This document shows, piece after piece, positions 44,797-55,851 of a DNA stretch of 64,000 nucleotides. Made by a program: the position numbers and the translations under genes. The notes under the pieces are model-generated. The model worked only from the letters and a program-made list of their open reading frames with translations. It did no database searches and was not told where the DNA came from. Source of the DNA: Methylobacterium sp. J-076 (lineage in GTDB: Bacteria; Pseudomonadota; Alphaproteobacteria; Rhizobiales; Beijerinckiaceae); NCBI RefSeq assembly GCF_022829405.1, contig NZ_JAKSXW010000133.1:336104-400103 (forward strand), given 5' to 3'. Numbering within the stretch: position 1 is the first letter of the stretch; each line of letters begins with the position of its first letter.

Positions 44797-45120
44797 GTGA
44801 CGATGACCCGCCTGATTCTCATCCTCGCCGCCACGCTGGTGCCGCTGAGCGCGCAGGCCGGCGATGCCGCCCTCGGCAAGAAGCGCGCGACCGCCTGCCA
44901 GACCTGCCACGGGATGGACGGCCTTTCGAAGCTGCCGGAGGCCCCGAACCTCGCCGGGCAGGTCGAGCCCTATCTCGTGAAGCAGCTCACCGAGTACCGC
45001 GAGGGCCGGCGCCAGAACGAGATCATGAACGTCGTCGCGAAGGAACTGTCGGACGCGGATATCGCGAACTTGGCGGCGTATTATGCGGGGATCCAGATCG
45101 ACGTGCTGCCGCCGGGGTGA
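44797..45120 (+). CDS. Class I c-type cytochrome (cytochrome c553-like)
   Basis: This 107-residue periplasmic protein has a signal peptide (LILILAATLVPLSAQA), one haem-binding CQTCH motif and a C-terminal Met ligand candidate in NEIMNVVAKEL. The ending DIANLAAYYAGI is typical of small monohaem cytochromes. It probably takes electrons from the upstream PQQ dehydrogenase. The start is GTG at 44797; an in-frame ATG lies 6 nt downstream. Confidence 0.92.
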   Translation: MTMTRLILILAATLVPLSAQAGDAALGKKRATACQTCHGMDGLSKLPEAPNLAGQVEPYLVKQLTEYREGRRQNEIMNVVAKELSDADIANLAAYYAGIQIDVLPPG

Positions 45121-45130
45121 ACACCCTCTC

Positions 45131-45223
45131 CGTCATTGCGAGGGGAGCGAAGCAATCCAGGGCAGCGGGACGTCTCGAGGCGTTGGCGGAACCCTGGATG
45201 GCTTCGCTCCGCTCGCAATGACG
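45131..45223. repeat. Single palindromic repeat
   Basis: A 93-nt copy from CGTCATTGCGAGGGGAGCGA to CCGCTCGCAATGACG. Same family as the 5583 array. It separates the convergent cytochrome and lepA genes. Confidence 0.85.
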
Positions 45224-45266
45224 GGGGTTGGCGCTCGCGAGGACAAAGATATGGGGCGCGGCCGTC

Positions 45267-47069
<1,803 letters not shown>

Positions 47070-47233
47070 CGGTGTTCCGTTCGGGCGCGCAGCCGGTCGA
47101 GGCGCATGCCGTCAGATCGCGGGGGGCCGGCAGAGGGGCCGGCCGTGCGCCTGCGGGATAGCAGCGCGGCGCCACAGCGTCGAGCGCGGGGCCGATGCTG
47201 GGGCGACCTGAGGGGATGTCCACACGAAACGAA

Positions 47234-47259
47234 GCCGCCCGGAGGGCGCTCCGGGCGGC
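47234..47259 (-). terminator. Rho-independent-like terminator of the small gene at 47281
   Basis: Perfect 11-bp arms GCCGCCCGGAG and CTCCGGGCGGC with a 4-nt loop. On the minus strand it is followed by TTCGTTTCGT, a partial U-tract. It lies 21 nt past the stop of the small minus-strand gene. Confidence 0.65.
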
Positions 47260-47280
47260 TCGTGTCGTTCGGGTCGAAGC

Positions 47281-47481
47281 TTACCGTCCGCGGTCGCGGA
47301 TCAGACGCTCGATCTCGGCCTCGCCATGGGAGCGGGCCTTGGCCTCGGTGGGATGCTTCCGGTCCGAGCGCTGGTGGAGCTTTCCGTGCTTGCGGATGCT
47401 CCACTGGTAGAGAGCGCCGCTCTCGCCGACCGGATGAACCTCGAGGCTGAAGGGAAAGGTGTCGGAATGCGTATCGTTCAT
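47281..47481 (-). CDS. Small conserved-looking hypothetical protein
   Basis: This 66-residue frame starts at MNDTHSDTF (an ATG 9 nt upstream is possible). The sequence FSLEVHPVGESGALYQWSIR suggests a small beta sheet, followed by a basic helix (EAKARSHGEAEIERLIRDRG). The pattern of a short strand-rich start with a YQWSIRK motif resembles small DUF2188-like proteins, but I cannot assign it. A strong terminator after its stop supports it as a real gene. Confidence 0.6.
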   Translation of the reverse strand: MNDTHSDTFPFSLEVHPVGESGALYQWSIRKHGKLHQRSDRKHPTEAKARSHGEAEIERLIRDRGR

Positions 47482-47535
47482 GGTGCCCATATGGGGTGTT
47501 TGGCCGCCATTTGCCATCCCGGCAATGCAATCCTC

Positions 47536-48360
47536 TCACGCGCGGGTTGAATCTCCCGCAGGTCCCCCGTCCGCGGCCGGTTCCGCGCCCGAGCGCGCCT
47601 GTGCGGCCATGGCCGCGAGGCTCCGGCGCAGGCCGCCCATATCGGCCACCGGCTCGGGGTAGAGGACCCGGGCCGTGCGGTCGCCCGCCATCAGGTCCAT
47701 CCCCTCGGGATCGAGCCCGCTGAGGCGCCAGGACGCCCCGTTCTCCCCCGCCGCCGCGGCGTAGAGCGCCAGCGCGTCGGCGTGGTCGGCGTTCATGTGG
47801 GCCACCGCGCCGGCCTCGCCCGCGACGATGGCCTCCCTGCCCGCGAGGTCGAGGAGGAGTTCCGACGGGGTCAGGGTCGCCGCCTTGGCGAAGCCGCCGT
47901 TCAGGTGCCCCGCCTCCGGCGCGAGGGCGAAGAAGGCGAAGTCCGGGAAGTCGGCGTAGAGCTTGGCCTTGGGGTGGCGGGCCAGGAACCGCTCCCTCGC
48001 CCGGGTCTCGCCGGTCTGGGCCGCCCGGCCCACCACCGTCAGGCGGGGATGGGCCAGGGGATCGCCCTTGCCGCCCTGGCTGAACAGCAGGGAGCAGCGC
48101 GGATCGGCCAGCAGGTTGCGGGTATGGGCCGACAGGCGCGACAACAGCATCAGCGGCGTGCCGTCCGCGTCGGTGGCGATGGTCACGAGGGAGGCGAAGG
48201 GCATGCTCTCCCCATCGACGGTGGCCAGGGCGCCGGAGCGGGTGCCGCGCAGGAGCAGCCGGGCGAGCCCCACCGCGTCGAACGGGGCCTCCGCCGCCGG
48301 AAGGGGCCGGGCCGGGCCGCGGGGCCCTTCGGATACGCCCAAAGTCTCAGCCATCGCCAT
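47536..48360 (-). CDS. HugZ-like pyridoxamine 5'-phosphate oxidase-fold protein
   Basis: This 274-residue protein has a split-barrel FMN-binding-type domain (about 25-170; LLRGTRSGALATVDGESMPF, LMLLSRLSAHTRNL, LTVVGRAAQTGE) and a C-terminal DUF2470-type domain (VAHMNADHADALALY). This pair is the architecture of HugZ haem-utilisation proteins and relatives. It may bind haem or flavin; the function is inferred. An ATG two codons downstream is equally possible. Confidence 0.85.
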   Translation of the reverse strand: MAMAETLGVSEGPRGPARPLPAAEAPFDAVGLARLLLRGTRSGALATVDGESMPFASLVTIATDADGTPLMLLSRLSAHTRNLLADPRCSLLFSQGGKGDPLAHPRLTVVGRAAQTGETRARERFLARHPKAKLYADFPDFAFFALAPEAGHLNGGFAKAATLTPSELLLDLAGREAIVAGEAGAVAHMNADHADALALYAAAAGENGASWRLSGLDPEGMDLMAGDRTARVLYPEPVADMGGLRRSLAAMAAQARSGAEPAADGGPAGDSTRA

Positions 48361-48584
48361 CCCCCCGATCCGCCTGCGGTCCCGAAGATTACGGCCAAGC
48401 TATGACCGCCGCTCGCTTTTTCTGAGGGAACATATTAAAGCACCCGTCCCCCTCGACGCGAGCGGGAACCGCTTCCCGCGGCGGTATGCCCTCGCGCCTT
48501 CCGCCAGCCCCGATGGGGCCGGGATGCGACGTGGCCGCCCTCGCCGGCGACCGCGCCCGACCCCGTTCAGCCAGGGACCCGCGC

Positions 48585-49295
48585 ATGCCGACCATTGCCC
48601 TCGTCGACGACGACCGGAATATCCTGACCTCCGTGTCGATCGCCCTGGAGACGGAAGGCTACCGGATCCAGACCTACACGGACGGGGCCTCGGCCCTGGA
48701 CGGCCTGCGCCATTCGCCCCCCGACCTCGCGATCTTCGACATCAAGATGCCGCGCATGGACGGGATGGAGCTGCTCCGGCGGCTGCGGCAGAAATCCGAC
48801 CTGCCGGTGATCTTCCTCACCTCGAAGGACGAGGAGATCGACGAGCTGTTCGGCCTCAAGATGGGCGCGGACGACTTCATCCATAAGCCGTTCTCCCAGC
48901 GCCTGCTGGTGGAGCGGGTGAAGGCGGTGCTGCGGCGCTTCGCCAAGGAGGCCCCCGGCGCCCCGCCCCGGGGCGAGGCCGAGGCGGCGGCCCGCTCGCT
49001 CGAGCGCGGCGCGCTGATGATGGACCCCGAGCGCCACACCTGCACCTGGAAGGGCGAGGCGGTGACGCTGACCGTGACCGAGTTCCTGATCCTCCAGGCG
49101 CTCGCCCACCGCCCGGGCGTCGTGAAGAGCCGCAACGCCCTGATGGATGCGGCCTACGACGATCAGGTCTACGTCGATGACCGGACCATCGACAGCCACA
49201 TCAAGCGGCTGCGCAAGAAGTTCAAGGCGACCGACCAGAGCTTCGACATGATCGAGACGCTCTACGGCGTCGGCTACCGGTTCAAGGAGGCGTGA
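48585..49295 (+). CDS. chvI: Two-component response regulator ChvI
   Basis: This 236-residue OmpR-type regulator has a receiver domain (VDDDRN near 8-13, phosphorylated Asp52 in [10 protein letters not shown], Lys in HKPFS) and a winged-helix DNA-binding domain ([16 protein letters not shown] ... [18 protein letters not shown]). ChvI is the essential envelope and acid-response regulator of Hyphomicrobiales. Its stop overlaps the GTG start of chvG by 4 nt. The start is fixed by the receiver domain's first strand ([10 protein letters not shown]). Confidence 0.95.
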   Translation: MPTIALVDDDRNILTSVSIALETEGYRIQTYTDGASALDGLRHSPPDLAIFDIKMPRMDGMELLRRLRQKSDLPVIFLTSKDEEIDELFGLKMGADDFIHKPFSQRLLVERVKAVLRRFAKEAPGAPPRGEAEAAARSLERGALMMDPERHTCTWKGEAVTLTVTEFLILQALAHRPGVVKSRNALMDAAYDDQVYVDDRTIDSHIKRLRKKFKATDQSFDMIETLYGVGYRFKEA

Positions 49296-51142
49296 TCCCG
49301 GCCAGGACGGATCGCTCATCCGTGTCGCAACCCCACGCCTCCTCCTCGCCCGCCGACGACGCCCCGCCACGGCCGACGCTCGGCCAGATGCTCGCCTACC
49401 CCCTGCGCCTGCCCCGCGCCCTGTGGGACGCGGTGGGCCAGCGGGCGTCGTCCAGCCTCACCCGGCGCATCGTGGTGCTCAACCTCGTCGGGTTGATCGC
49501 GCTCCTCGTCGGCTTCCTCTACCTGAACCAGTTCCGCCAGGGCCTGATCCAGGCCAGGGTCCAGAGCCTCGCCATCCAGGGCGAGATCATCGCGGGCGCC
49601 ATCGCCGCCTCGGCCTCGGTCGATCCGGACACGATCCGCATCGACCCCGACAGGCTCCTGCAGCAGCAGGCCGGCGAAGGGGACGAGGAGGCGCAGTCCC
49701 TCGCCTTCTCCCTGAATCCGGAACGGGTCGCCCCCCTGCTCGCCCGCCTCGTGACGCCCACCGGCAACCGCGCCCGGGTCTACGACCAGGAAGGCGGGCT
49801 GCTGTTCGACACCCGCACCCTGTTCAAGCGCGGCGACGCCTCGCGCCAGGACCCCGCGACCGGCCTCGCGACCGGGCGACCGCACAAGGCGGGCCTGCTC
49901 GAATCGGCCTTCGACACGGTCCACGCCAAGCTCACCGGCCTGTTCGGGCGCTCGGCGCCGCAGGAGGAGGCCGGGCCGGTCAACGGCCACTCCCTGCGCG
50001 AGGTCCAGGCGGCGATGAACGGCGCCCGGGGCAGCCTCGTGCGGCGGAACGCGTTGGGCGAGACCACGGTGTCGGTGGCGGTGCCGATCCACAAGGCCGG
50101 CGCCGTGCGCGGCGCCCTGCTGATCTCGACCCAGGGCGACGCCATCGACCGGGTGATCGCCTCCGAGCGGTTCGGCCTGTTCCAGGTGTTCCTGATCGCC
50201 GCCATGGTGATGGTGGTGCTGTCCTTCCTCCTCGCCGGGGCCATCGCCGGCCCCGTCCGGCGGCTGGCCGAGGCGGCCGAGAAGGTCCGCATGGGCATCA
50301 AGACCCGCGAGGAGATCCCCGACTTCACCGAACGGACCGACGAGATCGGCCATCTCTCCGGTGCCCTGCGGGACATGACCCAGGCGCTCTACCGGCGCAT
50401 CGACGCCATCGAGAACTTCGCCGCCGACGTCAGCCACGAGCTGAAGAACCCGCTGACCTCCCTGCGCAGTGCCGTCGAGACCCTGCCGCTGGCCAAGAGC
50501 GAGGATTCCCGCGGGCGCCTGATGGCGATCATCCAGCACGACGTGAAGCGCCTCGACCGGCTGATCAGCGACATCGCCGACGCCTCCCGCCTCGATGCCG
50601 AGCTGGCCCGGGCCGAGGCCCGGCGGGTCGACCTCAAGAAGCTGCTCGCCACCGTCGTCTCGGTGGCGAACGAGCGGCGGCGGCCGAAGGATTGCCTGAT
50701 CCAGCTCGACCTAGACCCCACCGACCCGGAGGGGGCCTACGCGATCATCGGCCACGACAGCCGCCTCGGGCAGGTGGTGAACAACCTCCTCGACAACGCC
50801 CGCTCCTTCTCGCCCTCCGACGCCAAGGTGCGGGTGGCGCTGCGCCGGGTGCGGGGCGAGATCGAGCTGGTCTGCGAGGACGAGGGGCCGGGCATCCCCG
50901 AACACGCCCTGGAGCGGATCTTCGAGCGCTTCTACACCGACCGGCCGGAACAGGGCTTCGGCCAGAATTCCGGCCTCGGCCTGTCGATCTCCCGGCAGAT
51001 CGTCCAGGCGCACCGGGGCACGATCCGCGCCGAGAACCGGCCCGGCGTGCCCAACGAGGACGGCGAGCCCACCGTGCGCGGCGCCCGCTTCATCGTGCGC
51101 CTGCCCGCCGCGTCGCGTCAGCTCTCGCAGCACGCGGCCTGA
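49292..51142 (+). CDS. chvG: Sensor histidine kinase ChvG
   Basis: This 616-residue membrane sensor starts at GTG overlapping the chvI stop. Helix 1 (about 59-79, [20 protein letters not shown]) leads into a periplasmic domain, helix 2 lies near 300-320, then HAMP, the H box with His382 ([12 protein letters not shown]), and the ATPase motifs ([30 protein letters not shown]). ChvG senses acidity and cell-envelope stress and phosphorylates ChvI. In other species the periplasmic inhibitor ExoR controls it; exoR is not in this window. Confidence 0.95.
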   Translation: MIPARTDRSSVSQPHASSSPADDAPPRPTLGQMLAYPLRLPRALWDAVGQRASSSLTRRIVVLNLVGLIALLVGFLYLNQFRQGLIQARVQSLAIQGEIIAGAIAASASVDPDTIRIDPDRLLQQQAGEGDEEAQSLAFSLNPERVAPLLARLVTPTGNRARVYDQEGGLLFDTRTLFKRGDASRQDPATGLATGRPHKAGLLESAFDTVHAKLTGLFGRSAPQEEAGPVNGHSLREVQAAMNGARGSLVRRNALGETTVSVAVPIHKAGAVRGALLISTQGDAIDRVIASERFGLFQVFLIAAMVMVVLSFLLAGAIAGPVRRLAEAAEKVRMGIKTREEIPDFTERTDEIGHLSGALRDMTQALYRRIDAIENFAADVSHELKNPLTSLRSAVETLPLAKSEDSRGRLMAIIQHDVKRLDRLISDIADASRLDAELARAEARRVDLKKLLATVVSVANERRRPKDCLIQLDLDPTDPEGAYAIIGHDSRLGQVVNNLLDNARSFSPSDAKVRVALRRVRGEIELVCEDEGPGIPEHALERIFERFYTDRPEQGFGQNSGLGLSISRQIVQAHRGTIRAENRPGVPNEDGEPTVRGARFIVRLPAASRQLSQHAA

Positions 51143-51582
51143 TGGAGAGCCTGCACGCCGCCTGCGTCGCCCTCGGCGAGGCGGGGGTGCTGATCCTCGG
51201 CCCCTCGGGGGCGGGCAAGTCGACGCTCGCCCTCCAGCTCGCCGATTCGGCCGGCGGCGCCCTCGTCGCCGACGACCGGGTCCGCATCGCGGTGCGGGAG
51301 GGGCGCCTCGTCGCCCGGCCGCATCCGGGCGAGGCGGGACGGGTGGAGATCCGCGGGCAGGGCCTGCTCACGGCGGACGACCTCGGCCTCGCCACCCGGC
51401 CCGAGGCGGTGCTCGCCCTGGCGATCGACCTCGTGGCCGCGGCGCCCCGGATGCCGGACCCGCCGGAGGATGCGCTGATCCTCGGGATTTCCCTCCCCCG
51501 CCTCGTCCTCGAACCGGGGGCCCGCCGGGCGGGGCTCGCCCCGCTGCTGGTGCGGGCCGCCCTGCGCCGCAGGGAAGCGTGA
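51142..51582 (+). CDS. hprK: HPr kinase/phosphorylase, short alphaproteobacterial form
   Basis: This 146-residue protein corresponds to the C-terminal catalytic domain only, as usual in alphaproteobacteria. Walker A is GPSGAGKST (20-28), followed by LVADDRVRI and the signature GEAGRVEIRGQG. It phosphorylates HPr on a serine and so links PTS-Ntr to metabolism. Its ATG shares one base with the chvG stop (TGATG), so it is translationally coupled to chvG. Confidence 0.94.
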   Translation: MESLHAACVALGEAGVLILGPSGAGKSTLALQLADSAGGALVADDRVRIAVREGRLVARPHPGEAGRVEIRGQGLLTADDLGLATRPEAVLALAIDLVAAAPRMPDPPEDALILGISLPRLVLEPGARRAGLAPLLVRAALRRREA

Positions 51583-51737
51583 CTTCGCAGCCGCACACGT
51601 CGGGGGATTTGTGTCAGATCATTGCAGCCTGTAGCGCCTGACTTCGGCTCGTGGCATGATTTCCGAGAAGTGCGGGCAAAGAGTCGCGATCGCCTTGTGA
51701 GAATCTGTGCAATGCACAACATGGCGGACGACACAGG

Positions 51738-52157
51738 ATGTCGGAACACGTGTCGATGATTGGCATGGTGCTCGTCACTCACGGTTTGCTCGCGACCGAG
51801 TTCAAGGCCGCTCTCGAACACGTGGTCGGCCCCCAGGATCAGATCGAAACGATCACGATCGGGCCGGAGGACGATATGGAATTGCGGCGGCGGGACATCA
51901 TGTCCGCGGTCTGCCGCGTGAACACCGGTGAGGGGGTCGTCGTGCTGACCGACATGTTCGGCGGCACCCCCTCCAACCTTGCCCTGTCCTGTATGAACGG
52001 CGGCTCGGTCGAGGTGGTGGCGGGCATCAACCTCCCCATGCTCATCAAGCTCGCCAGCGTGCGCGACGAGGAGAGCCTGGGCGACGCGGTGCTCCATGCC
52101 CAGGAGGCGGGGCGCAAATACATCAACGTCGCGTCACGGGTTCTGGCGGGGAAGTAG
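51738..52157 (+). CDS. PTS system EIIA component, mannose family (PTS-Ntr branch)
   Basis: This 139-residue EIIA-Man type protein has the phosphorylatable His15 in VLVTHGLLA and the family motif VVVLTDMFGGTPSNLA. An in-frame ATG at 51756 would give the more usual N-terminus (MIGMVLVTH, His9). In Hyphomicrobiales this protein has no sugar permease and takes part in regulation. ptsH normally follows it but is absent here: the next gene is on the opposite strand, and its 3' end overlaps this gene by 35 nt. Confidence 0.93.
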   Translation: MSEHVSMIGMVLVTHGLLATEFKAALEHVVGPQDQIETITIGPEDDMELRRRDIMSAVCRVNTGEGVVVLTDMFGGTPSNLALSCMNGGSVEVVAGINLPMLIKLASVRDEESLGDAVLHAQEAGRKYINVASRVLAGK

Positions 52158-53016
52158 CCGCCGCCCCACGCCGGGCGCCCGAGACGGTGATGCCGGCCGA
52201 GGCCGCGATCACTAGGGCGATGGCCAGCCCCTGCACGGGGCTCAGCGCCTCGCCGATCAGGGCATAGGCCATCACCGCGGCGACCGCCGGCTCCAGGCTC
52301 ATCAGCACGCCGAAGGTCGTCCGGTCGAGGCGGCGCAGGGCGACCATCTCCAGGGAATACGGCAGGGCGCTCGACAGCAGCGCCACGGCGAAGCCGAGGG
52401 CGAGGGTCGCCGGGGCGAACAGGGCCGCCCCCGCCTCCGCGAGGCCTGCGGGGGCGACGACGAGGGCGGCGGCCAGCATGCCCAGCGCCACCGCCTGCCC
52501 GCCATCGACCCGCCCCGCCCGCTGCCCGAACAGGATGTAGAGGGCCCAGGCCGCGCCGGCCGCGAGCGCCAGGGCGATCCCGACGGGGTCCAGGCCGCCG
52601 CTCCCCCCGAGGGGCAGGAGCAGGCCGAGGCCCAGCACCGCCAGGGCGATCCAGGCGAAATCCATCCGGCGCCGGGATCCGGCGATGGCCAGCAGCAGGG
52701 GGCCGGTGAACTCGATGGCCACCGCCGGCCCGATCGGCAGGCGGGTCAGGGCGAGGTAGAACAGCAGGTTCATGGCCCCGAGGGCCACACCGTAGAGGGC
52801 GATCCAGCCGGCGTCCCGGGCGCTCAGGCTGCGCCGCCACGGGCGCCAGACCGCCAGCAGGACGAGGGCCGAGAACCCGACGCGCAGGCTCGCCGTCCCG
52901 GCCGCGCCGACGGCGGGGAACAGCGCCTTGGCGATGGCCGCCCCGCCCTGCAGCGACACCATCCCCGCCAGCAGGGCGGCGATGGGGAGGGCGGGACCGC
53001 GGGGTCCGGGCGTCAC
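52123..53016 (-). CDS. EamA/DMT family transporter (RhtA-like)
   Basis: This 297-residue, ten-helix inner-membrane protein has two EamA repeats; the second contains [20 protein letters not shown] and [20 protein letters not shown], as in RhtA-type threonine/homoserine exporters. Start is GTG, overlapping the rpe stop (GTGA), so it is coupled to the Calvin-type operon. Its 3' end overlaps the convergent EIIA gene. The substrate is unknown; a metabolite or amino acid is likely. Confidence 0.88.
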   Translation of the reverse strand: MTPGPRGPALPIAALLAGMVSLQGGAAIAKALFPAVGAAGTASLRVGFSALVLLAVWRPWRRSLSARDAGWIALYGVALGAMNLLFYLALTRLPIGPAVAIEFTGPLLLAIAGSRRRMDFAWIALAVLGLGLLLPLGGSGGLDPVGIALALAAGAAWALYILFGQRAGRVDGGQAVALGMLAAALVVAPAGLAEAGAALFAPATLALGFAVALLSSALPYSLEMVALRRLDRTTFGVLMSLEPAVAAVMAYALIGEALSPVQGLAIALVIAASAGITVSGARRGAAATSPPEPVTRR

Positions 53017-53699
53017 ACCGACAGGCTGCGGCCCGACGCCCCTTCGGCGCCGTCGCGGATCGCCGCGATGCGCGCGGCGTACTCGCCGGGGCCGGCGGCG
53101 AACACCGCGTTGCCGGCCACGAACGTGTCGGCCCCCGCCCGGCTCGCCAGCCGCACCGTCTCGGCGTCGATGCCGCCATCGACCTCGATGCGGATGTCCC
53201 GGCCCGCCACCATGGCCCGCACCCGCGAGACGGTCTCCATCGCGCTCTTCAGGAAGCTCTGCCCACCGAAGCCGGGATTGACGGTCATCACCAGCACGAG
53301 GTCGGCGATGTCGAGGAGGGGCTCCACCACGGAGGCCGGGGTGCCGGGGTTCACCGCGATGCCGGCGCGCTTGCCGAGGTCGCGGATCGTCTGCAGCGAG
53401 CGGTGGATGTGCGGCCCCGCCTCGGCATGGACGGTGATGCCGTCCGCCCCCGCCTGCGCGAAGGCGGCGAGGTAGGGATCGGCCGGGGCGATCATCAGGT
53501 GGACGTCGAAGTATTTCTGCGTGTGCGGCCGCAGGGCCTTCACCACCGGGGCGCCGAAGGTGATGTTGGGCACGAAATGCCCGTCCATCACGTCGAGGTG
53601 GATCCAGTCGGCCCCGGCGGCCTCCACGGCCCGGACCTCCTCCGCCAGCCGGGAGAAGTCGGCCGAGAGGATCGAGGGGGCGATGACGGGTGGAAGCAT
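53013..53699 (-). CDS. rpe: Ribulose-phosphate 3-epimerase
   Basis: This 228-residue TIM-barrel enzyme interconverts ribulose 5-phosphate and xylulose 5-phosphate. Motifs are [28 protein letters not shown] with metal-binding His and Asp, [12 protein letters not shown] and VDGGI. A GTG one codon upstream (53702) is an alternative start. It is third in a fbp-prk-rpe operon, which suggests the cbbE role in ribulose bisphosphate synthesis. Confidence 0.96.
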   Translation of the reverse strand: MLPPVIAPSILSADFSRLAEEVRAVEAAGADWIHLDVMDGHFVPNITFGAPVVKALRPHTQKYFDVHLMIAPADPYLAAFAQAGADGITVHAEAGPHIHRSLQTIRDLGKRAGIAVNPGTPASVVEPLLDIADLVLVMTVNPGFGGQSFLKSAMETVSRVRAMVAGRDIRIEVDGGIDAETVRLASRAGADTFVAGNAVFAAGPGEYAARIAAIRDGAEGASGRSLSV

Positions 53700-53745
53700 C
53701 ACGGGTCTTTCGGCGGGGGTCGGGTGGGTCTCGTCGGGGCGGCGC

Positions 53746-54606
53746 TCAGGCGAGCCGTCGCCGCCGCTCCACGAGTTGCATGATGATCGGCGTCAGGATG
53801 AGCTGCATCGCCAGGTCGAGCTTGCCGCCGGGGATCACGATGGAATTCGCCCGGCTCATGAACGAATCGTGGATCATCGACACGAGGTAGGAGAAGTCGA
53901 TCCCCTTCGGGTTCTTGAAGCGGATCACCACCAGGGACTCGTCGGCGGTGGGAATCCACCGGGCGATGAACGGGTTCGAGGTGTCCACCGTCGGCACCCG
54001 CTGGAAGTTGATGTCCGTCCACGAGAATTGCGGGCAGATGGTCTGCACGTAGTCCGGCATCCGCCGCAGGATCACGTCCGTGACCGCCTCGGTGGAATAG
54101 CCCCGGAACGAGCGGTCCCGGTGCAGCTTCTGGACCCATTCGAGGTTGATCACCGGCACCACCCCGATCTTGAGGTCGGGGAAGCGGGCGATGTCGACCT
54201 GGTCGTTCACCACGCAACCGTGCAGCCCCTCGTAGAACAGCAGGTCCGAGCCCGGCTGGAAGTCCTCCCAATCGGAGAAGGTGCCCTCGGGGATGCCGTA
54301 GAGGCGGGCGTCGTGGGCATCGTGCGCGTAGTGCCGGGTCCGCCCGCCGCCCGATTCGGAATAGGCGCGGAACACCTCCTCCAGATCGGGCAGGAGGTTC
54401 GCCTTGGGGGCGAAGTGGGACAGCGTCGATTCCCGCGCCATCATCCGGCGCATCGTGTCCCGGTCGAAGGCGTGGAAGCCGTCGCCCTCGATGAAGACGG
54501 CGTGGACGTCCTCCCGGCGGAAGATCTGCTCGAAGGTGTTGCGCACCGACGTGGTGCCGGACCCCGAGGAGCCGGTCACCGAGATGATGGGATGGCGCGC
54601 CGACAT
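53746..54606 (-). CDS. Phosphoribulokinase (class I, bacterial)
   Basis: This 286-residue enzyme makes ribulose 1,5-bisphosphate from ribulose 5-phosphate and ATP. The P-loop is GSSGSGTTS near 12-20, followed by [15 protein letters not shown] and the family regions [17 protein letters not shown] and [14 protein letters not shown]. The length is normal for the octameric bacterial form (PrkB/CbbP). No RuBisCO gene is in the window. In serine-cycle methylotrophs without RuBisCO, as I recall, this enzyme's product acts as the effector of QscR, the CbbR homologue. Confidence 0.95.
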   Translation of the reverse strand: MSARHPIISVTGSSGSGTTSVRNTFEQIFRREDVHAVFIEGDGFHAFDRDTMRRMMARESTLSHFAPKANLLPDLEEVFRAYSESGGGRTRHYAHDAHDARLYGIPEGTFSDWEDFQPGSDLLFYEGLHGCVVNDQVDIARFPDLKIGVVPVINLEWVQKLHRDRSFRGYSTEAVTDVILRRMPDYVQTICPQFSWTDINFQRVPTVDTSNPFIARWIPTADESLVVIRFKNPKGIDFSYLVSMIHDSFMSRANSIVIPGGKLDLAMQLILTPIIMQLVERRRRLA

Positions 54607-54632
54607 CGCCGTGTTCCGCGAAGGGCCGGCCC

Positions 54633-55682
54633 TCAGGGGCGCATCAGGCCCCGCTGCCCGAACAGCGGCGAGCGGCCCGCATCCGGCTTGCCGCCGGCAT
54701 AGTAGGTGCTGACGCAGGCGACCTCGTCCGTCGAGCCGCAGACGAGCGGCGCGCGCTCGTGGATGCCGGCGGCCACCATATCGAGGATGCGCTCCTGGCC
54801 GTCCGTCGCCGCCCCGCCGGCCTGCTCGATCAGCATGGCGACCGGGGCGACCTCGTAGAGCAGCCGCAGGCGCCCGCGGGCGTAGCCCTTCCGGGAATCG
54901 CCCGGATAGAGGAACACGCCGCCCCGGGTGAGCACCCGCTGGATGTCGGCCACCATCGAGCCGAGCCAGCGCATGTTGAAGTCCTTGTCGCGCGGCCCCT
55001 CGGTCCCGCGCAGGCAATCCTCCACGAAGGCCTTGACCGGCGGGTCCCAGAACCGGGCGTTCGAGGCGTTGACGGCGTATTCCTTGGCGGCGGCGGGGAT
55101 CTTCATGGCCGCGGCGGTGAGGCGGAACTTCCCCTGGTCCCGGTCCAGCACGAAGCTCTGCGTCCCCTGGCCGAAGGTCACGATCAGGGCGGTGGCCGGG
55201 CCGTAGCTGACGAAGCCCGCCGCGAGCTGCGTGGTGCCCGGCGTGCGGAAGCTCGCCTCCACATCCTCGCCCGCCACCACGGGGCGGATGCCGAACACCG
55301 TCCCCACCGCCATGTTGACGCCGATGTTCGACGAGCCGTCGAGGGGGTCGATCGCCACCGCCAGCGGTGCCGCGGCGTTCAGCACCATCACGCCCTCGGC
55401 CTCCTCGGAGGCCACGGTCGCCACGGGTGCGCCGCGCAGTGCCTCCGTGACGCGCTCGTGGGCGATGACGTCGAGCGCCTTCTGCACGTCGCCGTCGCTG
55501 TTCTGCTCGCCGCTGGCGGCGAGGTCGCCGCCCAGCGCCCCGCGCCCGATCACGGCGCTGATCCCGATCGCCGCCTCGGCGATGGCCGCGACCACCGCGG
55601 CGGTGTCGTGCAGGCCGGCATCGGCCTGCGTCACCTGCGCGAGATAGACGTCGAGGGGGGTCCCGACCGCTAGATCCGCCAT
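54633..55682 (-). CDS. Fructose-1,6-bisphosphatase class I
   Basis: This 349-residue enzyme hydrolyses fructose 1,6-bisphosphate (and in Calvin operons often sedoheptulose 1,7-bisphosphate). The metal site DPLDGSSNI, the signature RLRLLYEVAPVAMLIEQAGG and VASEEAE are intact. It is first in the minus-strand operon fbp-prk-rpe-DMT, 26 nt before prk. The divergent LysR gene starts 169 nt away. This arrangement is that of cbbF. Confidence 0.95.
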   Translation of the reverse strand: MADLAVGTPLDVYLAQVTQADAGLHDTAAVVAAIAEAAIGISAVIGRGALGGDLAASGEQNSDGDVQKALDVIAHERVTEALRGAPVATVASEEAEGVMVLNAAAPLAVAIDPLDGSSNIGVNMAVGTVFGIRPVVAGEDVEASFRTPGTTQLAAGFVSYGPATALIVTFGQGTQSFVLDRDQGKFRLTAAAMKIPAAAKEYAVNASNARFWDPPVKAFVEDCLRGTEGPRDKDFNMRWLGSMVADIQRVLTRGGVFLYPGDSRKGYARGRLRLLYEVAPVAMLIEQAGGAATDGQERILDMVAAGIHERAPLVCGSTDEVACVSTYYAGGKPDAGRSPLFGQRGLMRP

Positions 55683-55747
55683 CGGCCTCTGTCCTTCTGT
55701 CGCGCTGCCATGTCCGGGAACGGGTCTGTAGCCGTCCGGGGCCGCCC

Positions 55748-55801
55748 ATCATAGCCAGCCATATGGCACGATCGATAAGAACCCGCGGATACCCTCGTCA
55801 A
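55748..55801 (-). promoter_or_regulatory. Promoter and palindrome of the fbp-prk-rpe operon
   Basis: On the minus strand TTGACG (55801-55796) and TTATCG (55778-55773) are 17 nt apart, a good housekeeping promoter. Just downstream is the perfect palindrome GCCATATGGC (55758-55767) and a second possible -10, TATGAT (55753-55748). The divergent LysR product is expected to bind in this region. Confidence 0.55.
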
Positions 55802-55851
55802 GAAATCTCCACAGCCTTGCGGCACCGATCAAAAAAAACGAAAAGCGGCCG

